The position numbers and the translations under genes were made by a program. This document shows, in pieces, positions 42,472 to 53,329 of a DNA stretch of 64,000 nucleotides (within the stretch, counting starts at the first letter, position 1; every line of letters begins with the position of its first letter). Origin of the DNA: Lucinisca nassula. Its lineage: Eukaryota; Mollusca; Bivalvia; Lucinida; Lucinidae. The notes beneath the pieces were generated by a model. It saw nothing but the letters and a program-made list of their open reading frames with translations, was not told the DNA's origin and ran no database searches. The stretch covers positions 86,898,651 through 86,962,650 of the forward strand of contig OY757026.1 of the NCBI GenBank assembly GCA_963580285.1. The letters run 5' to 3'.

Positions 42472-42808
42472 GCCAGTATCTGTATTGGACATCAAGCAAC
42501 TATCGGTACTTTCTTAATTTGGCTTCGATGTTGCCAGCGGTTTCAAAACATATCCAATACATTATTTGTTTGATTTGAGGTTTAACGTCCCCGTCAACAC
42601 TTTTAAAGTCATTTTGGAGACGTTGTTTCCAAATTTGTGGGACCTTTACACGACATTGAGATTGAATGACATCTCAAGCCCTGTCGCCCAATGAAACCAA
42701 TAGGGCTTATAAGCATGAACGGTCCGACACTGGCACCGCTTTTCCTGGGCAGGCTTAGATCCTCTAAGCGATTTACCAGTACTCATGTGCGGGTCGGTTT
42801 CAGCTCTA
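42472..42808 (-). mobile_element. Spacer plus SINE family O, duplicate of 40593-40983
   Basis: The same 94-bp spacer, then SINE O from 42564, truncated near 42808 where family W begins. Confidence 0.75.
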
Positions 42809-42811
42809 TTT

Positions 42812-43300
42812 GTAATTCTAACACAACGCGCCCATATAGGCAATGGAAAACAACTGTGTTTTATTCTACAACAAATCACAGCAAGGGAGAGCGTGACGGG
42901 TGACGTCATTAAAACTGCAAATTTATGACGTCACTAGTCGATTTCCTTGACGTTAGACGGTGTAACGTCATTTTCTCGCATCGAAAACGTTAGAATAGGA
43001 TATTAATACATGTGTTTCAGTCGATTATCTTAGCGGGATTTATTGTAACAATGGCGAAAAGTTGTGAGATTTTGAAGGAAACAACAGCATTATTGCCGAT
43101 TTTCAGCCTGTTAGAATCGAAACAGATCAGCTCTAGTTTGTGATTTGTTGAGTAATAAATCACAGTTTGTCGGTCAGTTGTAAGTAGACAAATCACGCGC
43201 GCTACGCGCTTGTGATTTGTCTACTTTACAACTGACCTCCAAACTGTGATTTATTACTCAACAAATCACAGTTAGAGCTGATCTATTTCTTAAGCATCAT
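42812..43300. mobile_element. Fold-back element W
   Basis: Begins TTCTAACACAACGCGCCCAT, contains two TGACGTCA-type sites (about 42903 and 42926), and ends with a 159-bp palindrome (43125-43283). The palindrome arms include GTGATTTGTTGAGTAATAAA and the apex GCGCGCTACGCGC. No frame is encoded. Confidence 0.7.
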
Positions 43301-43908
43301 GCATCTAATCCTGATATCACTGATTCCGTCCGTTTAAATTTATTGTCGTTAAAAATAAACCTTGACTGAAATGACCGAACTTTTCGCTTTTGAAATTCCG
43401 CAGAAAACGAAAATAGGAGATTTCTAACATTACGTTATTAGGTCGATTGTAAAACAATCGACTAAAAGTTACTAAATGACAGAATCAGAAATAGTACTGT
43501 TGTCTACGTGACTACCACTGATTTGTGGAAACCAAGGTTACGGCTATTAATAGAAAACTGTCCTTGTATTTTTATCGATGTTACATGTAGGTCAGAGTGT
43601 TGCGTTTTGCTGAACACTGTATACCAAGATCATATGCTGCAAAATGCGGTGCCTGCTCAGCCGGCTGCTCAGGGTCTACTCTGTTTGCTTCAAATACTGG
43701 TATTTAGGTATAAGTCTCAGCTGTCAATTTAATTATATATTTCTTCATTATAGAATTTCTTTTCTTTTATCGAAAAGACGTAAGGTTTTGATGACTGTTC
43801 TGATATAAGTTAGTACAGTCCTGATATTTCATTGTGGAATTATCTCAAAATTAAACCTCAGTGTTTGAAACAGATGACGGTATGTCTGTGAATATTTGCA
43901 ATATGTCC
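43301..43908. other. Old dispersed repeat V and unrecognised DNA
   Basis: GTCAGAGTGTTGCGTT and the following ~150 bases resemble 45065-45180 and 24770-24860. No gene recognised. Confidence 0.45.
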
Positions 43909-43925
43909 AATACCTACATAGAATA

Positions 43926-44145
43926 CTGGTAAACCGCTTAGAGGATCTAAGCCTGTCCAGGAACCGCGGTGCGAGGCGGACCGTCCATGCTAATAAACCC
44001 TATTGGTTTCATTGGGCGACAGGGCTTGAGATGTCATTTCATCTCAGTGTCGGGTAAAAGTCCCACCAAATTGGAAGCAACGTCTCCAAAATGACCTTTA
44101 CAGTGTTGACGGGGACGTTAAACCTCAAATCAAACAAAACAAACA
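43926..44145 (+). mobile_element. SINE family O, 5'-truncated, with 17-bp target-site duplication
   Basis: Starts inside the body (CTGGTAAACCGCTTAGAG) and runs to the tail. Perfect flanks AATACCTACATAGAATA at 43909-43925 and 44146-44162. Confidence 0.92.
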
Positions 44146-44423
44146 AATACCTACATAGAATATTTAATTTACGGTTTCGAATCAAACGTTTGGTACTGCG
44201 TCATAATTGTGATCCCTTAAATCCCTAAAGGCCAGTACAGATACTTATACAAACAGGTTAGATCCTGATATAATGTCCCTGAGCCATCCTATCGGGATAT
44301 TTTCTTACCGTTCAGCTGGACGCCCTTTTTAGTAGTAAGGATGTGCTCAACTTCAGCGATGGAATAGTGCAATCCAGAAACTCAAGGGTGAGAGGGGTTT
44401 GAGGGCACCACTTGACCTAAGTC

Positions 44424-44672
44424 GTGAAATGAAGACCCCCCTATACCCCACTTTATATAGAGAAAACTGGGGTTTACGGGGGTATACATTATTTTTCTTA
44501 TTTTCACTCCAAGACATAGGTTGTGGGTACTCGTTAGAACCGCCTCAGTGAGGCACCCACGACCTATGTTTGCAGTATTTATTAGAAAAATATCACGGAT
44601 TTTCATCAGAAAACAAGCCATTTTGGAAATGTGAAAAATGCATTAAGTCGCACGGGTGTGTTATAGTAATGA
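44424..44672 (-). mobile_element. MITE A2
   Basis: GTCGTGAAATGAAGACCCCC to GGTGTGTTATAGTAATG; the core has lost part of one arm (CCGCCTCAGTGAGGCACCC). Confidence 0.7.
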
Positions 44673-45325
44673 TATAAATAAATCAAAGAACTGACAGCAC
44701 TGACTGGGCGTTTGTCTGTGAGTGAAGATTGAAAAACGGTCATGAACCGTTTAGGTATATCCTAAAGTTCTTATGCATAATGCAAACAGTGAAGAACCTG
44801 ATCAGACGCCGCATTTTATCGCGTCTCATCTTGGGCTACACTGTTTGTCAAATTCCAGTCCAGATCTTACAAATAACTCTCAGACATGTGCGCAAAACAC
44901 TGACCTCAGAGTGGAACAAATAACACGGCTATTTTAGGGTCGATTATCGATTGTCGATCGACCTAAAGTTGCTAAGCAGAAAAGCTATACAGTGCTAAAG
45001 TCTACTTGACCATTACTGACTTGTCGAAATAACTTTTTTTTTTTATAAAATATAGCCGCAGTGATGTCAGAGTGTTGCGTAAGAGGGCTATCTTGGAATC
45101 ATAGGTTGGACTTAGCAAACAATGTAGACCTAGACCAGAGGCCACAGAAAGCGTCGTCTGATCCAGAACTACACTATGTACTTAAAACCCGTAATTTCAG
45201 AGCTAAATGAAACAGTTTAAATCACCGCCTAGGACTATTTCTTTGACATACACAAGGAGACACTCGACACACAAGTACTCTCAGTGCTTTGATTTTTCTT
45301 ATGCTCCCACTCGTCAGGGGTGGCA
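44673..45325. repeat. Dispersed repeat V, two diverged copies
   Basis: 44765-44890 resembles 11325-11410 (AATGCAAACAGTGAAGA, CTGATCAGACGCCGCATTTT). 44940-45180 resembles 43436-43690. No coding frame. Confidence 0.5.
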
Positions 45326-45329
45326 TTTA

Positions 45330-45880
45330 CACGGAAGAAAGAGCAGGGATTGCGGCCGCGTAAAATCGATTTAAGCCGCACCCCCCCCCCCCCCCACACA
45401 CACACACACATACACCCCAGCCCTCAGTGGAATTCATTTCACTGACCGTTTCAAGGCGGTTCTTCTGTCGCGGTTTATTTTTGTTATGGTTTGTCTTAAG
45501 TGTGGGTATCGCGTATATTTTTTTTTGGATAGCCAACTGGCCATTTTGTAGGAAAGTAACTCTCCTTTTGGCTTTCCGCTATAGATGTTTCCATTAGGGT
45601 CTAGTTATTTCATGAAACCTCCGTGGTGTAGTAGTTATGCTACTCGCCTTGTAAACCAAGGGTCGCATGATCGATCCCGGGCTTCTACAGACTTTCGGAT
45701 AAGTCTTTTAACCGAGGTCCTGTCTCCGTATGACCTTAGCTGTTGGTGAGACGTAAAACTCAAACACTCACTCACTCATGTTATTTCCTGTTTGTGTTTC
45801 TTTCCCTTTGGTGTCTTTGATCTGAGCTGTGGGTTAATTGTATCGATTACTGAGCATTGCCTTCATTTCTATTTTGGACG
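45330..45880 (+). mobile_element. Retroelement B 3' region carrying SINE P
   Basis: Sense 3' region with C-run and (AC)n at 45380-45412. It is split by SINE P at 45615-45779 and reaches the terminus ATTGCCTTCATTTCTATTTT. Confidence 0.7.
45615..45779 (+). mobile_element. SINE family P with target-site duplication
   Basis: tRNA-like head (CCTCCGTGGTGTAGTAGTTA; B box GATCGATCCCGGG), a short body and a GAGACGTAAAACTCAAAC tail with (CACT)n. Flanks GTTATTTCATG (45604-45614) and GTTATTTCCTG (45780-45790) differ at one base. Confidence 0.85.
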
Positions 45881-45929
45881 GTGGTGGGAAAGGAAGCACA
45901 ATTGAAAAATATGTTCTAATTTAATTATT

Positions 45930-47360
45930 ATGAAATTCTTTAATATTGTACTTCCTACTTTATATTGGTTACAAACTTCATAAAAAGACCATAAAATGCA
46001 TGGTTTATTACAAAGTCAAGCTCTTGTATTACCACCGAGCTTTCCAAATTATTAACTGCATGTTTTACTGCCATCAAAAACACGTGATTAAATATTGCGA
46101 CAGTCTTTGCACTGATGAGTTTGGAGGCCTTCATGCGGACTGAACAAATTATTTGTCTAAATCGCGACGGAAATAAGGGCGACGTTTGTGGCCACGTAAA
46201 ATCGATTTTAGCCCCAAAGGGGAATTCGTACCACTGACCGTTCCGAGGCAGTTCTTCTGTCGCGGTTTATTTTTGTTATGGTTTGTCTTTGAGTGTGTGT
46301 ATCGCTTATATTATTTTGTTTTGGATAGCCAATTGGCCATTTTGTGGGAAAATACTGTCCCTTTGGCTTTCCACCATTGATGTTTCCATTAGGGTCTGGT
46401 TGTTTCATTTCTGTGCGCCTTTCCCTTTGGAATCTCTGATGGGAGCTGTGGGTTAATTGTATCGATTCCTGATCATTGCCGTCAATTCTATTTTGAAAGA
46501 CCAGGGAGAAATCTATTTTGGTAAAACAAATCTAATTAAGTTTTAAATATATTGAAATCCAGACGTATTCGTGCTTCAAGTCTGTCTACTTATGATTTTC
46601 CACCATTTACACTTCACTTCCTCATAACCTTACAAAAGAAAAGCGTAATGATTTAACTGAATGAACATTTTATAGGGAAGACTCCCTCTATCTTGCACAT
46701 GTAATGTATGAAATGCTTACTTTTTCACTTCTGAAGAGCATTAAAATTATACTTTATAGTCATATCAGAAAGTGTGTGAAACTCTCACCTTTCAGTTTCT
46801 TCTTGGTAATAATTACATAAGATTTGGTACTAAGTTATTTAGACAAATTGTGGGCATTCTGATGGGTACAAATTGCGCACCCCTTGTGGCTCATCTGCTC
46901 TTGTTTTGTCATGAAAGAGACTTCCTGATGTCCCTTTACGTTGAAAAACAATCTGAAATCATTGAAGCATTTAACTTGACTTCTAGATATTTGAGTGATT
47001 TAATACCTACTAAGATGGTTTGATAAGTCAAATTTACCCAACCCCCCACCCCACAGAACTTCAGTTAAATAAAGCAAATTCTTCTTATTCCGGGGCCCTG
47101 TTTTTATCTACATCTATCTATTGTAGATGGGTTTGTTTCCTGCAACATTTATGATAAACGCAATGATTTTGATTTTGAGATTGTAAATTTTCCTTTCTTG
47201 GATGGTGATGTTCCTCGTGCGGCATCCTATGGTGTCTATATTTCGCAATTAATCCGATTTGCCAGAGTGTCTAGTCATGTTACTGACTTCAACATTCTTA
47301 ATAAATTGTTATCTGCTCAACTCCTTAATCAGGGTTATCTGTATCATTAACTACGCAAAT
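45930..47360 (+). pseudogene. Retroelement B copies with RT sequence
   Basis: An internally deleted copy (45930-46490) carries N-terminal RT sequence joined to the 3' region at 46120. A longer RT copy follows (46500-47360). In the latter, 46772-47023 reads IRFGTKLFRQIVGILMGTNC, APLVAHLLLFCHERDFLMSL and, at motif C, SRYLSDL, where the catalytic Asp pair is degraded. Then 47150-47340 carries DDFDFEIV-like and YGVYISQLIRFARVS residues. It is dead. Confidence 0.75.
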
Positions 47361-47367
47361 ATGTTCT

Positions 47368-48410
47368 CGTAAGGATAATCCTTTTTGGAAGCAAGGAATA
47401 CACCACAGAACTGGAATATATGGAGTGTACATGTTTTCTGGGTCAGACTAGCTAGTTTCGGCTAATTAGGCCTCATCAGTGACTCCCAAATGTTTTCAAA
47501 ATTCAACAATGAAATCAATGATCGCAAAGGTCAAGAAAATATAAACTACACTATGATGTAGGGTAGGGAGACATTTTACGGCCGCCACATATTCCCAGAC
47601 ACCAGCTGTAGTTACGTCAAATATGTTCTAGAAAGGGTTATCCTTAGGTGTGTGTGTGAATTCGGGTTTAACGTCGCTTTCAACAATTTTTCAGTCATAT
47701 CACGACGGTGTCTGGTTGCGACAGGGAGCTCAATGCTCACGTTTATAGTGCTGCCTCACTGAAGTATCATGTCCCAGACACATTACATGATACCACACCC
47801 AGTCACATTATCCTGACACTGGATCGACCAGTCCTAGCTCTACCCCGTAAATCTGAGTGCCAAACGAGGAGCAGCTAGTACCATTTTTAACGACTTTGGT
47901 ATGTCGCGGCCCGGGATCGAACCCGAGACCTCCCGTTCCCCGGAGCGGACACTCTACCAACTGAGCTATCGGGGCCGGTGGTTATCCTTAGGTAGCAAGG
48001 AATACACCACAGAACTGAAACATATGGAGTGTACATGTTTTCTGGGTCAGACTAGCCAGTTTCGGCCAATTAGGCCTCATCAGTGACCCTAAAATATTTT
48101 CAAAATTCAACAATGAAATCAATGATCCCAAAGGACAAGAAAATATAAACTACACTATGATGTAGGACAGGGAGACTTTTTACGGCCGCCACACATTCCC
48201 AGACACCAGTTGTAGTGACGTCAAATATGTTCTAAAAGGGTTATCTTTTGGAAGCAAGGAATACACCGCAGAACTGGAAAATATGGAGTGTACCTGTTTT
48301 CTGGGCCATACAGCTTGTTTCGGCCATTTAGGCCTCATCAGTCACCCTCATATATTTTCAAAATTCAACAATGGAACCAATGATCCCAAAGGACAAGAAA
48401 ATATAAACTA
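47368..48410 (+). repeat. Tandem array G, three ~262-bp units
   Basis: Units start at about 47368, 47990 and 48247, each with GCAAGGAATACACC, GAGTGTACATGTTTTCTGGG, TTAGGCCTCATCAGT and ACGGCCGCCACA. The first/second boundary is split by SINE F. Single diverged antisense units occur at 51040-51125 and 58140-58337. Confidence 0.8.
47650..47979 (-). mobile_element. SINE family F with 14-bp target-site duplication
   Basis: Full antisense copy ending in an intact tRNA-like head (complement of GGTTCGATCCCGGG; TAGCTCAGTTGGTAGAG). Perfect duplication GGTTATCCTTAGGT at 47636-47649 and 47980-47993. Confidence 0.93.
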
Positions 48411-49785
48411 CAAAAAGCCTTTTCAACATTTTATAGACGTCATTCCGAATATATTTCAAATTCAATGTTGTACTTAAATCTCTTCGGCAACAACGTCTAT
48501 CGGAACTCGAATTATATGCTGACTTATATCTTTAATTTTTGAAGTATAAATTTCTAATTTTTCTAAAACTAAGACTGACTTGTTAGGTGGGACATGTATC
48601 TTAGCGGATTTGGTTGCCATTTTTTGTAATATTTTAAATTTTGCAAGTATAGCTACTTTGGACATCTCCTTTCTGATGCCCGGGACTTCCGTGGATTGTG
48701 GGCCATGTTTGCTGATGTTGGCTCGGCTGGGGACGCCTATAAGTCCGCGGGTGGGCGTCTCTTGCCTGATGCCTCCAGTTGACCTGTCTCATGAGCTACG
48801 TCGGTCGGTGTGTGCTCGGAGGGGATGTGCTGTGTTTGCCGGGTCTCGTCCGTCATCCGTTTCGTATTCAAAATTTTGGGGTTGAGACACACTGATGAAG
48901 ATTAAATATCAGAAAGGCCTCTGTGTCTCCAAATTTGGTATAGTTACGCCTTAATTAATATATAAATTCAGAAACACATATATAATTGCAATTGCTTCAG
49001 CACCCAATTTCGTAAAACCATTCTTCGATATAAAATGAATGGGTAAAACATAGATGTTATACGGCAGACTGCATGCACGGTAGATAACCCAATCACGGTT
49101 GACAACTTTGCTGCCTCTTTAATTGCACGCCCGTGGGTCAGACCTCAGATACTATGTCGGTTCCAGCTTAAAGGCTTACTGCGAATTAGAGAGAATTTAA
49201 TTCTATGCAATGTTGGTTTGGTGCCTAATGCTCTGTCTCTGGTCGGGCCCATCGGAGTCTATCTGTTGGTTTTCTTTTGCTCCAGCATTTCAGTGGTTTC
49301 TTGCTGTAGAATCATCACCGTTGTTTCATTTCTGTGATTGATTATATTTTGTTTCTTCGGAGATGTTGCACTGACGACTTAGGAGGCCTTCATGCGGACT
49401 GAGCAAATTATTTGTCTAAACGGCGGCGGAAGTAAGGACGAGGATTGCAAATGGGTAATATCGTTTCAAGCCCCCCCCCCCCCCCCCCCCCCCAGTGGAA
49501 TTCGTTTCACTGACCCTCAAAGGCGGTTCTACTGTCGCTGTTTATTTTTGTTATGGTTTGTCTTTGAGTGTGTGTTTCGCTTATATTATTTTGTTTTGGA
49601 TAGCCAGTTGGCCATTTTGTGGGAAAGTAACTGTCATTTTGGCTTTCCGATTTTGGTGTTTCCATAAGGGTCTAGTTATTTTATGTTTGTGTTTCTTTTT
49701 TGTGTCACGGCTGGGAGCTGTGGGTTGATTGTATCTATTCATGATCATTGCCTTCACTTCTCTTTCATATCTGTAATCAAGTCCC
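48411..49785 (+). mobile_element. Retroelement B copy interrupted by element H
   Basis: RT tail (TTTATAGACGTCATTCCGA) to 48535, element H, then B again from 48958 (TATAAATTCAGAAACACAT) through the whole 3' region to CTTCACTTCTCTTT. A 23-base C run lies at 49470-49492. Confidence 0.75.
48535..48957 (+). mobile_element. Element H, longest copy
   Basis: Starts CTTTAATTTTTGAAGTATA and ends TACGCCTTAATTA inside B. The host sequence GACTTA...TATAAATTC is split cleanly, so the 423-bp interval defines H. Confidence 0.7.
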
Positions 49786-49791
49786 GAAACA

Positions 49792-50215
49792 GAATTGGAG
49801 GCAATGATCATCAATCGATCCAATTACCCCATACCTCACATCACATCATGTTAACAAAGTAGAAGTAAAACAAAGATCAGGAATCGATTCAATTAACTTA
49901 CTCCACCCACCAAAGGGAAAGAAACACAAACATGAAGCGACCAGACCATAATGGAAACCTAACTAAAGCATGGCCATAAGGACAGTTACTTTCCCACAAA
50001 ATGGCCAAATGGCCATCCAAAATAAAAAGACACAAGTGATACACACGGTAAGTAGTAACAAACAACAACATAAATAAACCGCCACAGAAGAACCGCCTTG
50101 GAACGGTCAGTGGAAAGAATTCCACTGGGGGGCTTTTAAAAATCGATTTTACATGGCCATAATCCTCGCCCTAACCTCTGTCGCGCTATACACTAATTTT
50201 GTTTAGTCCGCATGA
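49792..50215 (-). mobile_element. Retroelement B 3' ends, antisense
   Basis: A short terminus (49792-49850), then a fuller 3' region from 49860 to 50215. Confidence 0.65.
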
Positions 50216-50221
50216 AAGCTT

Positions 50222-50490
50222 TCGTGTAATGAAAACCCCCTTTAAACCTCGCCTTATATAGAGAACATAGGGGTATACAGGCGAACACATTATTTTTCTA
50301 ATTTCTGCTCAAACACAAAGGTTGTGGGTACTCGCTAGAACCTCCTCAATGAAACGGTTTTAACGAGTACCCACAGCCTATTTTTTTTAGAATGAATAAG
50401 AAAAAAAATCAGCAATTTTTATCAGAAAATATGACAATTTTTTAGATTTGAAAGAATGTACTATGTCCCAAGGGATGTTTAATCGTAATG
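50222..50490 (-). mobile_element. MITE A2
   Basis: TTTCGTGTAATGAAAACCCC to GGGATGTTTAATCGTAATG; the core arms TACTCGCTAGAACCTCCTC and ACGGTTTTAACGAGTACCC are diverged. Confidence 0.65.
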
Positions 50491-50494
50491 CAAG

Positions 50495-51000
50495 ACACCA
50501 CAAGGAAAGAAACACAAACATGAAATAACTTAACCCTAATGAAAGAAAAGCGGAAAGCCAAAAGGACAGTCACTTTCCCCCAAAAATGTCAAACGGCTCT
50601 CCAAAATAATAACATATAAAAAATAGAAGTGGAGGCAATGATCAGGAATCGATACAATCAGCCCACAGCTCCCATCAGAGACACAAAAGGGAAAGACACA
50701 CAAACATAAAACAACAGACCCTAATGGAAACACCAACAGCGGAAAGCCAAAAGGACAGTTAATTTCCCATAAAATGGCCAATAGGCTATCCAAAATAAAA
50801 TAACATAAGTGACACAAACACCCAAAGACAAACCATAACAAAAATAAACCGCGACAGAAGAACCGCCTTGAAACGGTCAGCGGAAACGATTTCCACTGGG
50901 GGGCTTAAATCGATTTTACGTGGCCACAATCCTCGCCCTTACTTCCGTCGCGATTTAGACAAATAATACGTTCAGTCCACATGAAGGCCTCCTAACTCCT
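50495..51000 (-). mobile_element. Retroelement B 3' regions, antisense, two overlapping copies
   Basis: A partial copy to 50620, then one from the terminus at 50624 (TAGAAGTGGAGGCAATGATC) through GCGATTTAGACAAATAA. An antisense unit of repeat G follows (51040-51125). Confidence 0.7.
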
Positions 51001-51204
51001 AAAGAATACATGCATGCAAAGACGAGTTATAACTAGCTAGTCTGGCCCAGAAAACATGTACGCTTCATATTGTCCAGTTCTGTTGTGTATTCCTTGCTTC
51101 CAAAGTATAACCCTTTTATAGAACATTTATAACGCTAATAAATAACGACAAAAGAACAACTTTGGAATTGTCAACACAAAGGATTTAACTTGGGTTTAAA
51201 TATT

Positions 51205-51560
51205 TATCATATGACGTCGCGTCTGAGAGTGTAATAAAGCCATGTATTATTTTCGATAATCCACTAGTGGATTAAATATGCAAATTAGCTACATACGTCC
51301 CGTAACGTTACATGTACGACGTCCTTAACGACGTCGCGTTTATTAATGGCGGAATATTGATATTTTGTAAACAATCGTGAATAAAATGCGTTTTATACGT
51401 CATATGATAAATAGAATCTTGCATTCGTGCTCATGTATTATTGAATTATTAAACTCGTTGAGTAAAAGGGATAAAATGCTCGGCAAAGCCTCGCATTTTA
51501 TCCCTTTTCCTCAACTCGTTTAATAAATTCAATAATACATGAGCACTCATGTAAGATCCT
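51205..51560 (+). mobile_element. Fold-back element S, best copy
   Basis: TTTATCATATGACGTCGCG to GTAAGATCCTCTAT. The right half is a hairpin with ~65-bp arms (GTGCTCATGTATTATTGAAT opposite ATTCAATAATACATGAGCAC) around the apex CTCGGCAAAGCCTCG. No coding frame. Confidence 0.8.
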
Positions 51561-51566
51561 CTATAT

Positions 51567-51669
51567 CTAACGTGGCCATAATCCTCGCCCTTGGTTCTGT
51601 CGTTGTTTAGATAAATGATTTGATCAGTCCTCATGAAGGCTATCTAACTTATCAGTGCTACATCTCCGA
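51567..51669 (-). mobile_element. Retroelement B fragment
   Basis: CGTGGCCATAATCCTCGCCC to GTGCTACATCTCCG, an internal 3'-region piece. Confidence 0.65.
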
Positions 51670-52236
51670 GTGGGGTTTAGTGGGGTTTTCATTTCGTGAT
51701 GATATGTTTGACGAAAGTCTCTTTTGTATTTTAATCTTACCTGTTCATCCAATGCTGATTCTGGGGAAACACTATTGGGTATACAGAGCACACACAACGG
51801 AAAGCAATAGACAGTAGTGATAATAATGCTAAAAAGGAAGAAAATAACTAACGACAATGCATGAAACAGAACTTAACATGGAAACATTGAGCCATATAAT
51901 ATGAACAACTCATGAAATAGAACGACCATGAGCGACAACCATCGCCCCCAATTTTAATCAAACATACTAACAATGGCAAAGTGATCAGCATACGCTTTAA
52001 AACGACCATATTCTCATTGGTGCGACTCACAGCGCATTGCATTTGAAATGTCTTCTTCAGTAACATTATGTAAAGATGTGTCATCCAAGTACATACTATT
52101 ATTAATATGCATTCGGTAAATATCAGAACAGTAGCTTTATGATACAATAGATATTTTTCGCAAAAGTTTATAGTTTTATGCCTTCTGTATTGCTTTTCAC
52201 GATAAGTATTTCCTCGATAGAAAAACAACATTCGCT
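51670..52236 (-). other. Likely 3' flank of the GT31-like gene
   Basis: An antisense open stretch (51848-52231) follows the stop codon directly but has no family resemblance and is Cys/Tyr-rich in an irregular way. I read it as untranslated or intergenic. No repeat recognised. Confidence 0.4.
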
Positions 52237-53066
52237 CTATTTATTCCTTTCGTCCACCAAAATTACGTCGTTATATATTTGGATCCATTTTGTAAACTCG
52301 TGGCCGCCATTTCCATCATGTAAACAATTGGTTTCTTCATAACTGTCACAAAATTGTCTCTCAGTTATTCTCCGAGCCAACTCTGCTCCAACGATCAGAA
52401 ACATTTCATCAACGCTTTTATTACCTGGCCCTGTCGTGTAGCCGTAATACAGCAGACTATTACTAACCTCATTTAACCTGTCAAATATCTGTGGCGTACA
52501 CACAAAGACGTCGTCATCCATGCGACCAATCAGTGATGCCCGAGGAAACTCAGACAGAGCAAACCTCAACCAGATATATAGCTTTTTGGCAAATCCTTTA
52601 TTGTATCCTGTCTCGTTTGTGTTTAAAATTATTAAATCGCCGTTGACACTTTGCTCTTCGTCAAGTTCTGTTGTGCGTTTGTCAATCAAAATAATATTTC
52701 AATATGTAAATATTCATACGCGGTTAACTTTGAAATAATCGTCCTCCTTAGTGCCTCTCGGTTACAAATGTTGTTTGCAGCAGACAATATTCCAATCACA
52801 ATTGTCTTATTTGGAAACAACTTCTGCTTATTGGCAGCACGTGAAATATGTTCTAGTTCTTTAGGATGTTTACTTTCTGGACCCTTGTTATTCATCATCA
52901 TCACCCTGGAATGCTGTTTGTCTATGTTTATAATATCTGTCAAATAGTGTTTTTCACTTTGTCCGCTTTCACTAAAAATCGAAAATGAAACAAGGAAAAT
53001 CATGGGGCAAACTAAAACAAACGATAAAGTGCTTCTTGAATATTTGCAAAAACGATGGCGTTTCAT
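52237..53066 (-). CDS. GT31-like (beta-1,3-galactosyl/hexosyltransferase type) glycosyltransferase with one apparent frameshift
   Basis: Read on the - strand from ATG at 53064-53066. It has a short basic N-terminus and a membrane anchor at residues 13-31 (STLSFVLVCPMIFLVSFSIF), then a stem and a catalytic domain. NKTIVIGILSAANNICNREA and LRRTI (residues ~86-110) match the start of the Galactosyl_T fold (usually RR..IR.TW). The first frame stops at 52686. The second, from about 52689, continues the same domain: DEEQSVNGDLIILNTNETGY, then SLIGRMDDDVFVC with the metal-binding DDD at 52510-52518, to a TAG at 52237. One missing base in the AAAA run at 52688-52691 explains the break. Total ~277 codons, shorter than typical GT31 enzymes. 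The usual EDVYVG motif is absent, so donor and acceptor are unknown. It looks like a single-exon gene. Confidence 0.7.
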
Positions 53067-53329
53067 TGTTTATTGCACGTATTATGCTGTATTGCTGCAT
53101 GTAGTTTCTGGGCATAGGTCTAGTCAAAAGGCAAATCAATAACTTTTAACGCATCGTTGCACAAACGGGTGATATGTTTTATCCATTTATCTTCTTTTTA
53201 AATCATCTTTAATCGTAGCCTGAAATAAAAAAGCAAATAATGATTAAAACAGTTTTTGCACGCTGGCGGTTAGGGATTTAGACTCCTCAGCAAGAGTTTG
53301 GTGGTACTAAGGCCTATGAACTGCAACCT
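53067..53329. other. 5' flank of the GT31-like gene
   Basis: No repeat or open frame seen; this would hold the promoter if the gene is expressed. No clear TATA box or initiator could be assigned. Confidence 0.35.

Noticed and set aside
51848..52231. 127-codon - strand open stretch just after the GT31-like stop
   Set aside because: Directly follows an in-frame stop of the gene in another frame and shows no domain; most likely untranslated sequence.
16532..53066. Functional cluster of glycosyltransferase genes (GT43 and GT31-like)
   Set aside because: Two Golgi-type enzymes 26 kb apart on opposite strands, separated by repeats. No shared regulation or pathway can be shown from sequence.
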